From Stenotrophomonas koreensis (GTDB lineage: Bacteria; Pseudomonadota; Gammaproteobacteria; Xanthomonadales; Xanthomonadaceae): DNA of 52,593 bases. The position numbers and the translations under genes were made by a program. A model generated the notes under the pieces. It saw only the letters and a list, made by a program, of their open reading frames with translations. It made no database searches and was not told the origin of the DNA. The DNA is taken from the NCBI RefSeq assembly GCF_001431525.1, contig NZ_LDJH01000015.1:1-52593 (forward strand), given 5' to 3'. Below are positions 12,753 to 21,207 of this stretch, in pieces. The stretch's first letter is position 1, and every line of letters begins with the position of its first letter.

Positions 12753-14603
12753 TCACCTGGGTTGCAGGGGGCGCGGCGCTGGGTCGCTGTCCTGGTGTGT
12801 ATCGCTGACGAGCTGTTGCAGCAGCAGGGCCAGGGTGACCACGTCCTGGTGGTTGTGTGCGGCCACGCGGTGCAGCAGTTCACTGCTGCCGCCACGCAGG
12901 TAATCCAGCCAGGCGCCCGGAGCCTGGCTGCCGGGCAGGTCATCGTCGCGTTCGATGCCCAGCACGTTGCGTTCGATGGTGCCCAGTCGGCAGTTTTCCC
13001 ATAGCCCCTTCCAGCGTCGGCGTGCCGGATGCAGCAGGTCGATGTGCGCCAACGCGCTCAACGGCTCGGCCCTGCGGGCCAGCCGGTAACGGGTCTTGAG
13101 CAGGGGCGCGTCATAGCTGCGGCCGTTGAAGCTGGACAGCACGGTGGACGGCGAGAGCCACGCGGCGAAGGCATCCAGCATCGCGCTTTCCGCGCCCAGC
13201 GTGGCAATCAGCAACTGGCGTACACGCAAGCCGGGGCCATGCCGGGCATCGTCATGGAAATCCGCCGCGCCGATCATGAAGGCGCGGGTGCCGGTGCCGC
13301 CGGCCAGCCCGGTGGTCTCGGTATCGAAGAACAGCAGGTCGGCAGGAGCCACACTGTCGTCCGGGCGACGGGCAAACCCCAGTGACAGCGGTGCTGCGGG
13401 GATTGCCATCGGCACATGGGCCTGCTGCAGCCACAGACCGGGTGCGATTTCCTCGCCGGGCAGGTCACGTCGGGCCACTGATCCGGTTGCGGCCGTTGGC
13501 GTTGGCAATGCCCGCTGGCGGGTGGCCAGCAGGCGCTGCAGCGCGCCGACGTCACGTGGGATGATCACCCCGACTGCTGTGGCCGCTGGGGATCGGGGGG
13601 GAGCCGCAGCACTGACCAGACCGGTTGCCGTTGGCGGCTCCGCGGTGGTGCGCGATGCCGCCGCGGTCTGGGCGGGCAGTGGCCCTGCCGCGCATGTACG
13701 CGCTGCCCTGCCGGTTGCGGGCAGGGGATCTGCCATGACCGGGCCTGTTGCGCCCGGGCTTTTCGGTACCGCTGTCGCAGCGTTGGCATGCCCGCCGCCG
13801 GTCACCACCGCGGGCGGGATGATGGTGGTGTTGGCGCTCAGCCCATGCGCATCGGCCGGCGCTGCCGGGTCGGGTCTGGCAGGTGCCGGTTGCACGCGGG
13901 CGCGCGGCGCGGACGGCCGCAGCGTGCTGGCCTGGCCCTGTACGCGTGCGGCCAGGGTGGTCGGGTCGGCATGGCGAATGGTCTGCTCGATCCAGTCCAG
14001 GGCCGAGCGGGTGGTGGTTTTGGCTGGCCTGGCAGCTGTCGCGGTCGGGCCTGCTCCCATAACGGCCGATGCCGGGGCGCTGGCCGCAGGGGTGTGGGGC
14101 GGGCGATCCGGCAGCGTGGCCGTGCGGATTGGCTGGCCCGGGATGCGCGGCGTCAGAGCGGTGCGAGGGGATTGCCCGGGGCGTGGCGCTGGACGCAGTG
14201 ACGCCGGCTTGCCATGGGCACGTGCGGCCAGAGCCGCCGGATCAGCGTGGCGAATGGTCTGCTGGATCCAGTCCAATGCCGAGGATTGTGGTTTGTTCGC
14301 AACCAGGGCCGCTCCCACAGTGGCAGATGTCACTGCAGGGGGCGTGGGTGGGGATGCGTTCGTCTGTGATGCCGAGGCCGCGCCCGGGGGCGCTGCTGCA
14401 GGCACAGCGGGAATCGAGCCCGCTTGCGCAGCGTCTGGTGATGCCGCTGTTTGTGGGAGCGCGCTTGCGCGCGACGGCGGGCTCGCGACCAAGGTCGCTC
14501 CCACACTTCCAGCTGATCCAGCCGCTTCGGCGGGCGCTGGCGGGGTATCGGCCGCGCCGGCCTGGCGCCGCAGCGAACGCAGCTTGTCCAGCGTCAGGCT
14601 CAT
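12753..14603 (-). CDS. mrfB: MrfB/YprB-type RNase H-fold exonuclease with long low-complexity linker
   Basis: A 616-residue protein. The C-terminal quarter is a DEDD-type exonuclease of the YprB family: Asp427 and Glu429 in FFDTETTGLAGG, SFNGRSYD (Asp498), Asp523, and HNHQD (Asp587). In Bacillus subtilis this protein (MrfB) works with the helicase MrfA in repair of mitomycin C damage. Residues 20-350 are Ala/Pro-rich. Within them a block beginning SALDWI(Q/E)QTIRHAD occurs twice (from 108 and from 200), each copy preceded by a peptide from a REP-like DNA element. The start overlaps the stop of the helicase gene by four bases. The TPR region of the Bacillus protein is not evident. Confidence 0.82.
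   Translation of the reverse strand: MSLTLDKLRSLRRQAGAADTPPAPAEAAGSAGSVGATLVASPPSRASALPQTAASPDAAQAGSIPAVPAAAPPGAASASQTNASPPTPPAVTSATVGAALVANKPQSSALDWIQQTIRHADPAALAARAHGKPASLRPAPRPGQSPRTALTPRIPGQPIRTATLPDRPPHTPAASAPASAVMGAGPTATAARPAKTTTRSALDWIEQTIRHADPTTLAARVQGQASTLRPSAPRARVQPAPARPDPAAPADAHGLSANTTIIPPAVVTGGGHANAATAVPKSPGATGPVMADPLPATGRAARTCAAGPLPAQTAAASRTTAEPPTATGLVSAAAPPRSPAATAVGVIIPRDVGALQRLLATRQRALPTPTAATGSVARRDLPGEEIAPGLWLQQAHVPMAIPAAPLSLGFARRPDDSVAPADLLFFDTETTGLAGGTGTRAFMIGAADFHDDARHGPGLRVRQLLIATLGAESAMLDAFAAWLSPSTVLSSFNGRSYDAPLLKTRYRLARRAEPLSALAHIDLLHPARRRWKGLWENCRLGTIERNVLGIERDDDLPGSQAPGAWLDYLRGGSSELLHRVAAHNHQDVVTLALLLQQLVSDTHQDSDPAPRPLQPR
14037..14060. repeat. REP-like half element inside mrfB, third copy
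   Basis: On the minus strand the bases read ATGGGAGCAGGCCCGACCGCGA. This resembles one arm of the TGTGGGAGCGACCTTGGTCGCGA-type intergenic palindrome common in Pseudomonas and Xanthomonadales genomes. It is translated in frame as MGAGPTAT (mrfB residues 182-189). Confidence 0.5.
14295..14320. repeat. REP-like half element inside mrfB, second copy
   Basis: On the minus strand GTGGGAGCGGCCCTGGTTGCG gives the in-frame peptide VGAALVA. It closely matches the arm of the complete element at 14452-14504. Confidence 0.65.
14452..14504. repeat. Complete REP-like palindrome inside mrfB
   Basis: TGTGGGAGCG at 14452 faces CGCTCCCACA at 14495-14504. The interior GCGCGCTTGCGCGCGAC and GCGACCAAGGTCGC is typical of the bacterial GTGGGAGCG intergenic repeats. 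Such elements normally avoid genes; here one is read through as coding sequence for the protein linker (VGATLVAS and neighbours). Confidence 0.75.
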
Positions 14604-17095
14604 GGCAGCAGGTCGATGGCCTCGATGGCGTGTGCGGTCACGGTGGGTACCTGGTCACAGTGGGCCGCGTGCAGCAGCTGCAACACGCGGTGGGCCAGCG
14701 TACGCGGGGTCTGCTGGCCTGTGCTGTCCTCCTGCGCGGCCAGCACCGGGCCGACGCAGGCGGGGCAGCCGCAGCGGCAGTCGCAGCCATCGACCAGTTC
14801 CAGCGCACGCTGCACCAGTTCGGCCTGGCGCTGCCACAGCGGTTCGGACAGGCCGACGCCGCCGGGGAAGTTGTCGTACAGGTACACGGTGGGCACGAAC
14901 TGCTGCAGCAGTTCGACGTCGGCCTGCTGGCCGCCCTCACCGCGCAGCTGGCCGCGGCCGCTGGCATCGGCCAGCGCGAACCAGGCGCCATCGCCGCTGC
15001 CCACCGCCTTCTGCAGGTCGCGGGCATCGGCCATCACTGCCACAGTGGCGACGATATGCAGCGCGTAGGCCGCACCGAGGAAGCCATCGAGTGCGTCCTG
15101 GCGGCTGGCAAAGGCGCGCAGCAGGGTGGCCTGGGGCAGCTGCCACCACATCGCGGTGGTGTGCAGCTCCTGGTCGGGCAGGTTCACTGGGCCGTAGCCG
15201 ATGTTCTCGTGGGTGTAGTAGCGGATCTTCTTGTAGCCGGCCACCCGGCGCACCACATGCACCTCGCCGTGATGGCTGTCGCCGGCACCGGCCGCGCCAC
15301 CGTCGAAGCGGTCCAGCACCTTGAGCTTGGTGTAGTCGATCGAGTCGGTGTAGTAGTCCACGAAGGTGCGGGTGACATAGGCCTTGCGCCCCTCCCAGTC
15401 CAGCTGTTCGACCTGGTAGGGGGTGGACTGCACCATGTGGATCGCGCCCTCGTACAGGGTCAGCGCGGCGGCCGAGTAATCGACCTCGGCGATGATCTGC
15501 TGCTTGCCGTCGCTGCGGTCCACCACCACGAAGTTGCCATCGGCCACCGCGCGCAGGCTGACGCTGTTGGCCGGGTAGCTGTCGGCAATCCATTCCCAGC
15601 GTCCGGCCTCCACATGCAGCACGCCGGCCTCGACCAGCGCCTCGAGGAACACCTGCGGGTCGATCGGGCCGAAGTGCTCGCCCTCGACAAACGGCAGTTC
15701 GAAGCTGGCGCAGCGGATGTGGTCGAACAGGATCAGCGGCTGGTCCGGGGCGATGCGTGCGTGCTCGGGGCTGGCGTTGGCGAAGAAATCCGGATGGCGC
15801 ACCACGTACTGGTCCAGCGGCTGGCTGCTGGCGATCATCACACCCAGGCTGGGCTGCTGGCGGCGTCCGGCGCGGCCGAAGCGCTGCCAGGTCGCGGCCA
15901 CGCTGCCCGGGTAGCCGTTGAGGATGACCACGTCCAGCGCGCCGATGTCCACGCCCAGCTCCAGCGCGGAAGTCGAGATGATGCCGTCGATGTCACCGGC
16001 ACGCATCGCGCGCTCGACCTCGCGGCGTTCGGTGGGCAGGTAACCGCCCCGGTAGCCACGGATGCGCGGCGGCTTGCGCGGGTCATGGTCGAAGATGTCC
16101 TTCAGGTACTTGGTCAGCACCTCGACCATCAGCCGGCTCTGCGCGAACACCAGGGTCTTCAGCCCGCTCTTGATCGCGATGCGCGCGATGCGGTTGGCCT
16201 GCGAACGGGCCGAGGCACGCAGGCCCAGATCGGCATTGACCACCGGCGGGTTCCACAGCAGTACGTGCTTGTCGCCGGTGGGCGCGCCTGATTCGGTGAT
16301 CGCGGTGACAGCCTCTTCCACCAATGCCTGGGCGTGCGCATGCGGGTTGCCGATGGTGGCCGAGCACAGGATGAACTGCGGTTGCACACCGTAGAAGGCA
16401 CAGATGCGCTTGAGCCGGCGCAGCACGTTGGTGACATGGCTGCCGAACACGCCGCGGTAGGTGTGGATCTCGTCGATCACCACGTAGCGCAGGTTCTCGA
16501 AGAACTGCGCCCACTTGGTGTGGTGCGGCAGGATCGCCTGGTGCAGCATGTCCGGGTTGGACACCACGATGTCGCCATGCAGACGGATGGCCTGGCGCGC
16601 ATCGCCGGGGGTGTCGCCATCGAAGGTGAAGGCCTTCAGGCCCAGATCACCGGCGCGGTTGAGCTCGAGCAGTTCGGCCACCTGGTCCTGGGCCAGCGCC
16701 TTGGTGGGAAAGAGATACAGCGCCTTGGCCTGCCCCTGCATCGCCGCGCTCACCACCGGCAGGGTGTAGCACAGCGATTTGCCCGAGGCGGTCGGGGTGA
16801 CGATGGCCACGTGCTCGCCGCGCTGGCTCGCTTCCCAGGCCTGGGCCTGGTGCGCATACAGCTGGCTGATGCCGCGCGCCTTCAGCGCCGCCTTCAGCGA
16901 CTCGGGCAGGTCGTCGGGAATCGGCGCATAGCGGCCTTCGCGCCCGGGAATGGTGAAGCTGCCGGTGACGCGGTCGGCGTAACGCCGGCTCAGGCGCTGG
17001 CCGAGCAGGGCGCCATCGCGGCTGGGACGGCCATCATCGGTGGTGGCCAGCGCCTGTTCTGCAGCAACGGTGCGGGGGGCGATCGGGAAGGACAT
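14600..17095 (-). CDS. mrfA: MrfA/YprA-type DEAD-box helicase with DUF1998
   Basis: A superfamily 2 DNA helicase of about 831 residues. Motif I is TPTASGKS (about 100-107), the DEVH-type motif II is IDEIH (near 210), motif III is SATIGN, and motif VI ends in GRAGRR. The C-terminal DUF1998 region carries the zinc cysteine cluster CDCRCGCPAC near residue 770. The order helicase then exonuclease, with ATGA overlap, is that of yprA-yprB (mrfAB) in Bacillus subtilis, where the pair removes mitomycin C adducts independently of UvrABC. The ATG at 17095 is chosen over a GTG at 17146 because family similarity begins soon after it; neither has a clear ribosome binding site. Confidence 0.88.
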   Translation of the reverse strand: MSFPIAPRTVAAEQALATTDDGRPSRDGALLGQRLSRRYADRVTGSFTIPGREGRYAPIPDDLPESLKAALKARGISQLYAHQAQAWEASQRGEHVAIVTPTASGKSLCYTLPVVSAAMQGQAKALYLFPTKALAQDQVAELLELNRAGDLGLKAFTFDGDTPGDARQAIRLHGDIVVSNPDMLHQAILPHHTKWAQFFENLRYVVIDEIHTYRGVFGSHVTNVLRRLKRICAFYGVQPQFILCSATIGNPHAHAQALVEEAVTAITESGAPTGDKHVLLWNPPVVNADLGLRASARSQANRIARIAIKSGLKTLVFAQSRLMVEVLTKYLKDIFDHDPRKPPRIRGYRGGYLPTERREVERAMRAGDIDGIISTSALELGVDIGALDVVILNGYPGSVAATWQRFGRAGRRQQPSLGVMIASSQPLDQYVVRHPDFFANASPEHARIAPDQPLILFDHIRCASFELPFVEGEHFGPIDPQVFLEALVEAGVLHVEAGRWEWIADSYPANSVSLRAVADGNFVVVDRSDGKQQIIAEVDYSAAALTLYEGAIHMVQSTPYQVEQLDWEGRKAYVTRTFVDYYTDSIDYTKLKVLDRFDGGAAGAGDSHHGEVHVVRRVAGYKKIRYYTHENIGYGPVNLPDQELHTTAMWWQLPQATLLRAFASRQDALDGFLGAAYALHIVATVAVMADARDLQKAVGSGDGAWFALADASGRGQLRGEGGQQADVELLQQFVPTVYLYDNFPGGVGLSEPLWQRQAELVQRALELVDGCDCRCGCPACVGPVLAAQEDSTGQQTPRTLAHRVLQLLHAAHCDQVPTVTAHAIEAIDLLP

Positions 17096-17229
17096 GGGCA
17101 GGGCGCACGACGGTGGAGCGGGCAGCACACCATAGCCGGATCTCACTGGCCGCGACCTGTCCTGACATGGGAACGGAAACTTAATCCGCCATGTGAATAC
17201 TGTGCGCCTCGCCGGACAGGGAAGCTGTG

Positions 17230-17682
17230 ATGCGCAGGACCGTGGCAGGGATGCTGTTGGGGCTGATGGCTGCCAGTGCGTTGGCGCAGCAGCAGGAGGG
17301 CGGGCGTACCACCGCAGCGGTGCCGTCCATGCCGGCGGTGACCGATCCGGTTACTGCAGGCGCATCGGTTGCTGCGACAACACTGCCTACGGTGGACGCC
17401 GTGCGCCCGGATCTGGCACCGGTCGATCCGTTTGCCCCGCGTGCGGACGCGATGGCCAGACGTTTCCGTTACGACCCCTCACCGCAGGAGATTGCGCTCA
17501 AGCACCACGGCTATATCCATTACTACGGCAACCTGGCCCTGGCCGCCGGCCTGCGCGGGCTGAACCGGGTGACCGGTGGGCGTGAGCAAATCCAGGCGGC
17601 GGCCGCCCGTGATGTGCCGCTGGACGAGGAACAGCTCGCGCGCGCCGCGCGCTGGAGCGAGGCGGCAGCGGCAGAGCGATGA
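17230..17682 (+). CDS. Small secreted protein, first of a tandem paralogue pair
   Basis: A 150-residue protein of unknown function with an export signal (cut likely after ASALA). The mature part has a low-complexity spacer, then a conserved block: RPDL, DPFA, PSPQEIALKHHGY, NR(V/A)TGG, QIQAA, ARDVPLDEEQLARAARWS. The same block order occurs in the next gene, so the two arose by duplication. AGGGAAG precedes the ATG at 17230 by about six bases. No cysteines occur in the conserved part, and no enzyme motif is seen. Periplasmic location is predicted from the signal peptide. Confidence 0.75.
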   Translation: MRRTVAGMLLGLMAASALAQQQEGGRTTAAVPSMPAVTDPVTAGASVAATTLPTVDAVRPDLAPVDPFAPRADAMARRFRYDPSPQEIALKHHGYIHYYGNLALAAGLRGLNRVTGGREQIQAAAARDVPLDEEQLARAARWSEAAAAER

Positions 17683-17782
17683 GCCCGCCCGGGCAAGCAG
17701 AGTACGCGAAGTCGCCCGGGGTTCAGCTCCGCAAAGCCAGATGCGGCACACTCGATCCCCCTTCCCTGTGACCGCGCCCGCC

Positions 17783-18247
17783 ATGAAGTCCGTTGCCATG
17801 CCGTGCCTGTTGCTGGCCCTGTCCCTGCCGGTGGTGAGCCTGGCCGACGACAGTGCGCCGCCGACGGCGGCCACGCTGCCGGCTGACGAGCGGTCGCAGG
17901 CAGGCGCTGACAGCGGGGCGGCCACGCCCCCGCTGCGCACGCTGGAGGTGATCGAGGCGTTGCGCCCGGACCTGGACTGGACGCCGGACCCGTTTGCCCG
18001 TCGCCCCAACCACTTCGATGGCCGCTTCGGCCGTGGCCCCAGCCCGGAGGAGATTGCCCTCAAGCACGGCGGCTACCTGATGTACGGCATCAACCAGGCA
18101 CTGCGCAAGGGCGGCAGCTGGCTGAACCGGGCCACCGGCGGCCCGGCGCAGATCCAGGCGGCGACCGCGCGGGATGTACCGCTGGATGATGAGCAGATCG
18201 CGCGCGCCGCGCGCTGGTCGGCGCAGCAGCAGGCTCAGGGCGACTGA
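17783..18247 (+). CDS. Small secreted protein, second of a tandem paralogue pair
   Basis: A 154-residue paralogue of the preceding gene: a signal peptide (SLPVVSLAD), a variable spacer, then RPDL, DPFA, PSPEEIALKHGGY, NRATGG, QIQAATARDVPLDDEQIARAARWS. The conserved C-terminal region is far more alike than the spacer, which suggests it carries the function. The upstream frame from 17576 is not protein-like, so the ATG at 17783 is used; no strong ribosome binding site is visible. The gap to the first copy is 100 bases. The 3' end overlaps the converging esterase gene by 13 bases. Confidence 0.75.
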   Translation: MKSVAMPCLLLALSLPVVSLADDSAPPTAATLPADERSQAGADSGAATPPLRTLEVIEALRPDLDWTPDPFARRPNHFDGRFGRGPSPEEIALKHGGYLMYGINQALRKGGSWLNRATGGPAQIQAATARDVPLDDEQIARAARWSAQQQAQGD

Positions 18248-19236
18248 GCCGTGTCGCCTTCGTGGTACTTGGGGTTGCGCCCGGGCAGCGCCCAGACCAG
18301 CGCGTCGGTGATGAAGGCCGGGTACACGCTGCCGTGGTCGGTGCCCTCGATCACCCGGTAATCCACCTGCAGCCCACGGTAGCCGCGCTGCTGCAGGATG
18401 CCGGCAAAGCGCTGCACGTCGCCGACCATGTCCTTGCCGTCCGGGCCGTAGCTGCGCGGCTCGTGGCCCGGTCGCTCCCAGCTGCCGATGTACAGCCGCA
18501 CCCGTGCCGGCAGCGCGTCCTCCCCGCTGGCTGCGCGCCGTGCGGCCACCTGCTGCTCGAGGCGGAAGATTTCGCCCTGGTCAAACCACAGCGAGGGACT
18601 GCCGAGGATGTAGGTGTCAAACAGCTGCGGCCGGGTGAGCAGCACGTAGCTGCCGAACAGCCCACCATAGGAATGGCCGGCATAGACCTTGCGCTGCATG
18701 TCGGCGCGGTAGTGGCTGGCCACCAGCGGCAGCACCTGCTGCTCGACCGCATCGCGCCAGGCCGCAGCCTGGCCGTACTCCGGCGCCTCGTAGTCTTCCG
18801 GGTCAAAGCCGGCGCGCTGGCGTGGGTCGGTCGGGGTGTAGTCGCGCGAGCGGCTGTCACGCAGCGACAGCCCTTCCTGTGGTGGCAGGCCGACCAGGAT
18901 GAACTCGTCAAACCGCGCATCGCCACGCCCCATCAACGCGCGCAGGCCGTGGATGATCGGGAATGACCACGGGGCATCGGTGACAAACAGCACCGGGTAG
19001 TGCCGTTCGGGCTGCTGGTCGTAGGAGGCCGGCAGGCTGACCCACAACGGATAGCGCCGGCCGCTGCCGGGCACCTGGAAGTGGTGGCTGGCGGTGCCCT
19101 CCAGCGCCAGCGGTGGCGGGGCAGGGCTGGCCGGCGCCGGGGCGGGGGAGGTGGCGCAGCCGCCGAGCAGGCTGGCCAGCAGCACGGCCAGCCCGATGCG
19201 GCGCGCCGGTGAGGGGATGAACAGGGTGGGCATCAT
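18235..19236 (-). CDS. Alpha/beta-hydrolase esterase lipoprotein
   Basis: A lipoprotein of about 333 residues with lipobox LLGGCATS, then a Pro/Ala-rich tether and an esterase domain of the IroE/D-type (siderophore esterase-like) family. The nucleophile serine is in YAGHSYGGLFG, a family hallmark. The late EGTDHGSVYPAF supplies the catalytic histidine. Members hydrolyse a range of esters including trilactone siderophores, but no siderophore genes are nearby, so the substrate is open. The two adjacent ATGs at 19236 and 19233 are the only starts giving a lipoprotein signal; the long upstream frame is not protein-like. Confidence 0.82.
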   Translation of the reverse strand: MMPTLFIPSPARRIGLAVLLASLLGGCATSPAPAPASPAPPPLALEGTASHHFQVPGSGRRYPLWVSLPASYDQQPERHYPVLFVTDAPWSFPIIHGLRALMGRGDARFDEFILVGLPPQEGLSLRDSRSRDYTPTDPRQRAGFDPEDYEAPEYGQAAAWRDAVEQQVLPLVASHYRADMQRKVYAGHSYGGLFGSYVLLTRPQLFDTYILGSPSLWFDQGEIFRLEQQVAARRAASGEDALPARVRLYIGSWERPGHEPRSYGPDGKDMVGDVQRFAGILQQRGYRGLQVDYRVIEGTDHGSVYPAFITDALVWALPGRNPKYHEGDTAQSP

Positions 19237-19303
19237 CGTGGCGAGTATGCCGTGTACCAACCGCCGCTGGCGACGCCGGCCGGGTCGAGCCGCGGCCTCC
19301 GGC

Positions 19304-19867
19304 TCAGTCGTTGCCGGTCTGTGGCGTCTTGTGCAGCTTGTCCACCGGGTAACCCATGCGCCGGGCACGTTCGACCAGTGCCGCGTAGGTCTGCTCCTCC
19401 AGCTGTGGTGCGCGCGACAGGATCCACAGGTAATCGCGCCCGGGGGTGCCGACCATCGCCCACTGGTAGTCCTCATCCAGCGCGATCACCCAGTAGTCGC
19501 CCCAGACCATCGGCAGCCAGGACAGCCAGCGCGGGGCGAAGCGCACTTCCAGCTCTGCCGGGTTCTGTCCGGCCCGGCGGGCCACTGCGTCGGCCTGCTG
19601 GTGGCTGCCGTCGGCGGTGCGGCAGCGGTTGCGCACCGCCATCGTGCCATCGGCCTGCGGGGTGTACTGCGCGGTGGTGTCGCCCACGCAGGCGCGGGTG
19701 AAGAACATCGGCAGGCTGGCCTGCTCGTACCATTTGCCGGCATAGCGCTGCAGGTCCAGCGCCGGCACGCTGGTGTTGGGCAGCGGTGCACCGCCGGCGG
19801 CGGGGGCCAGGGCGGGCAGGGCCAGGCCGGCAGACAGGACAGACAGCAACGACAGGGTGCGGAACAT
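19304..19867 (-). CDS. blc: Bacterial lipocalin, Blc family
   Basis: A 187-residue lipocalin with a signal peptide (cut near APAAG). Family marks are the first-strand motif AGKWYEQASLPMFF, the RNRCR cysteine block, WGDYWVIALDEDYQWAMVG, and the YLWILSR segment. Blc proteins bind fatty acids or lysophospholipids and help membrane repair. Unlike Escherichia coli Blc it has no lipobox, so it should be soluble in the periplasm. The two cysteines (ACVG and NRCR) may form a disulfide. It lies just upstream of the esterase on the same strand. Confidence 0.88.
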   Translation of the reverse strand: MFRTLSLLSVLSAGLALPALAPAAGGAPLPNTSVPALDLQRYAGKWYEQASLPMFFTRACVGDTTAQYTPQADGTMAVRNRCRTADGSHQQADAVARRAGQNPAELEVRFAPRWLSWLPMVWGDYWVIALDEDYQWAMVGTPGRDYLWILSRAPQLEEQTYAALVERARRMGYPVDKLHKTPQTGND

Positions 19868-19966
19868 GGCAGGTCACCAGCTGGGCAGGGACGTAGAGTG
19901 TTGCGTTGTCTACGCGATGGCGGTGTCGGCTGGATGCATGCACGCGCGCGCCTGCCCAGCGCCGGT

Positions 19967-21068
19967 TCAGGCGGTCAGGCTGGCCAGCATCGCGTACAGC
20001 GTGGCCAGCAGTACCAGCACGCCGTAGACACTGCCGGTGGTGGCAAAGCGCAGGCTGTGCAGCAGCAGTCCTCCACCATAGACCCGGCGCTGCATCCGCC
20101 ACAGGTACACCGGCACCGCCAGCCACAAGGCGGCCGCGAGCACATTGGCCGCCGTTGCTGTCAGCGCGATGCCGCTGGCAGCGGCGGCAATGCTGGCCAG
20201 GCTGCCCAGCAGCAGCGCGGTGAGCAGCCAGGCGTGGCTGTACAGCGCCACCACCAGGTGCTTCAGGTAACCCATCGGCCGCCGCCAGTAGAGCAGACGC
20301 AGCACCAGTGCCAGCAGCGGCATCAGCACGAGCAGCGTGGCCGGCAGGGCCGCCATGAAGCACTTGATCAGCTGGCTGCCGCGCTTGTGGCCGGGTTGCA
20401 GGTTGGCCTGCAGCCGCTCCAGCCGGTGCTTGAGGGGGGCATTGAGCCAGGATGGCAGCAGGCGATAGGCCAGCGGGTTGTCCACTGGGTGCCAGGGCCG
20501 GCCGCCGTTGTTCAATGGCAATGGCAATGGCCTGGCCGCTGCCGCCGGCCCGGGTTGCCCCTGCAGCTGGGCGATCCGCTCGGCTGCGGCAGTCTCGATC
20601 GCCCTGCGGCTGGCTTCCAGCGGGGGCGCCAGCGGCGGGCCGGCATTGGCCGGCATCACGATGTCCGCGAGCAGCGCATCGCGCGGGCGCTGTACCTCGG
20701 CCACGTTGTCCAGCGTAGCGAACGCGCCATTGCCCGGGCGGATGTCCAGCAGTTCCTCCTGCCCGTGAGCGCCAGCCGGGCAGCGAAGAAGGCAAACAGC
20801 GACAGCACCACGAACAGCCGCAAGGGCGGCAGATACGCACGCGCTGGCCGCCCAGGTAATTGCTGGCGATGCGGCCGCGAATCCATGGCTCGTAAAGGGT
20901 GCGGAAGATCTGCCCGTCCAGGTGCCAGAACGACTCGTACACATCCTCGATGGCATGCGCCAGGGATTTGAGCGGGTTGTGCGCGGCCTGGCCGCAGTGT
21001 TGGCAGTACGCGCCGTGCAGCGGGGGCTGGCAGTTGGCTCAGGCAACACGAGCAGTGGTCTCGCTCAC
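19967..21068 (-). pseudogene. Broken DUF3667 membrane protein gene
   Basis: Pieces of one DUF3667 protein appear in three frames. Starting from GTG at 21068, the N-terminal zinc ribbon (VA*ANC..., [10 protein letters not shown]) has TGA at 21041 where the family has Cys. The frame continues through [21 protein letters not shown] to about 20850. It then passes to another frame (ARAYLPPLRLFVVLSLFAFF) and to a third near 20770 (QEELLDIRPGNG) that runs to the normal C-terminal membrane segments at 19967. Each shift fits loss of one base. One nonsense change plus two frameshifts argues for true decay, although base-calling errors at the shifts cannot be excluded. Confidence 0.8.
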
Positions 21069-21207
21069 AGGGAGGTCGCTGCCGGGGCGATGCCCGGGGC
21101 AGCACCGTCAAGGCGTGCACGATGGCCAATTGCGTCCAGGCATGGCAGAGGCGGGAGGTCATGGCCACGGCGTGCGCGATACAGCGTTGCTGGTGTCCAA
21201 TAGCAGC

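Noticed and set aside
13126..15324. A 732-residue plus-strand frame opposite mrfB and mrfA
   Set aside because: Antisense of both genes with Arg/Ala/Gly-rich sequence and no ribosome binding site; the minus-strand products have clear catalytic motifs.
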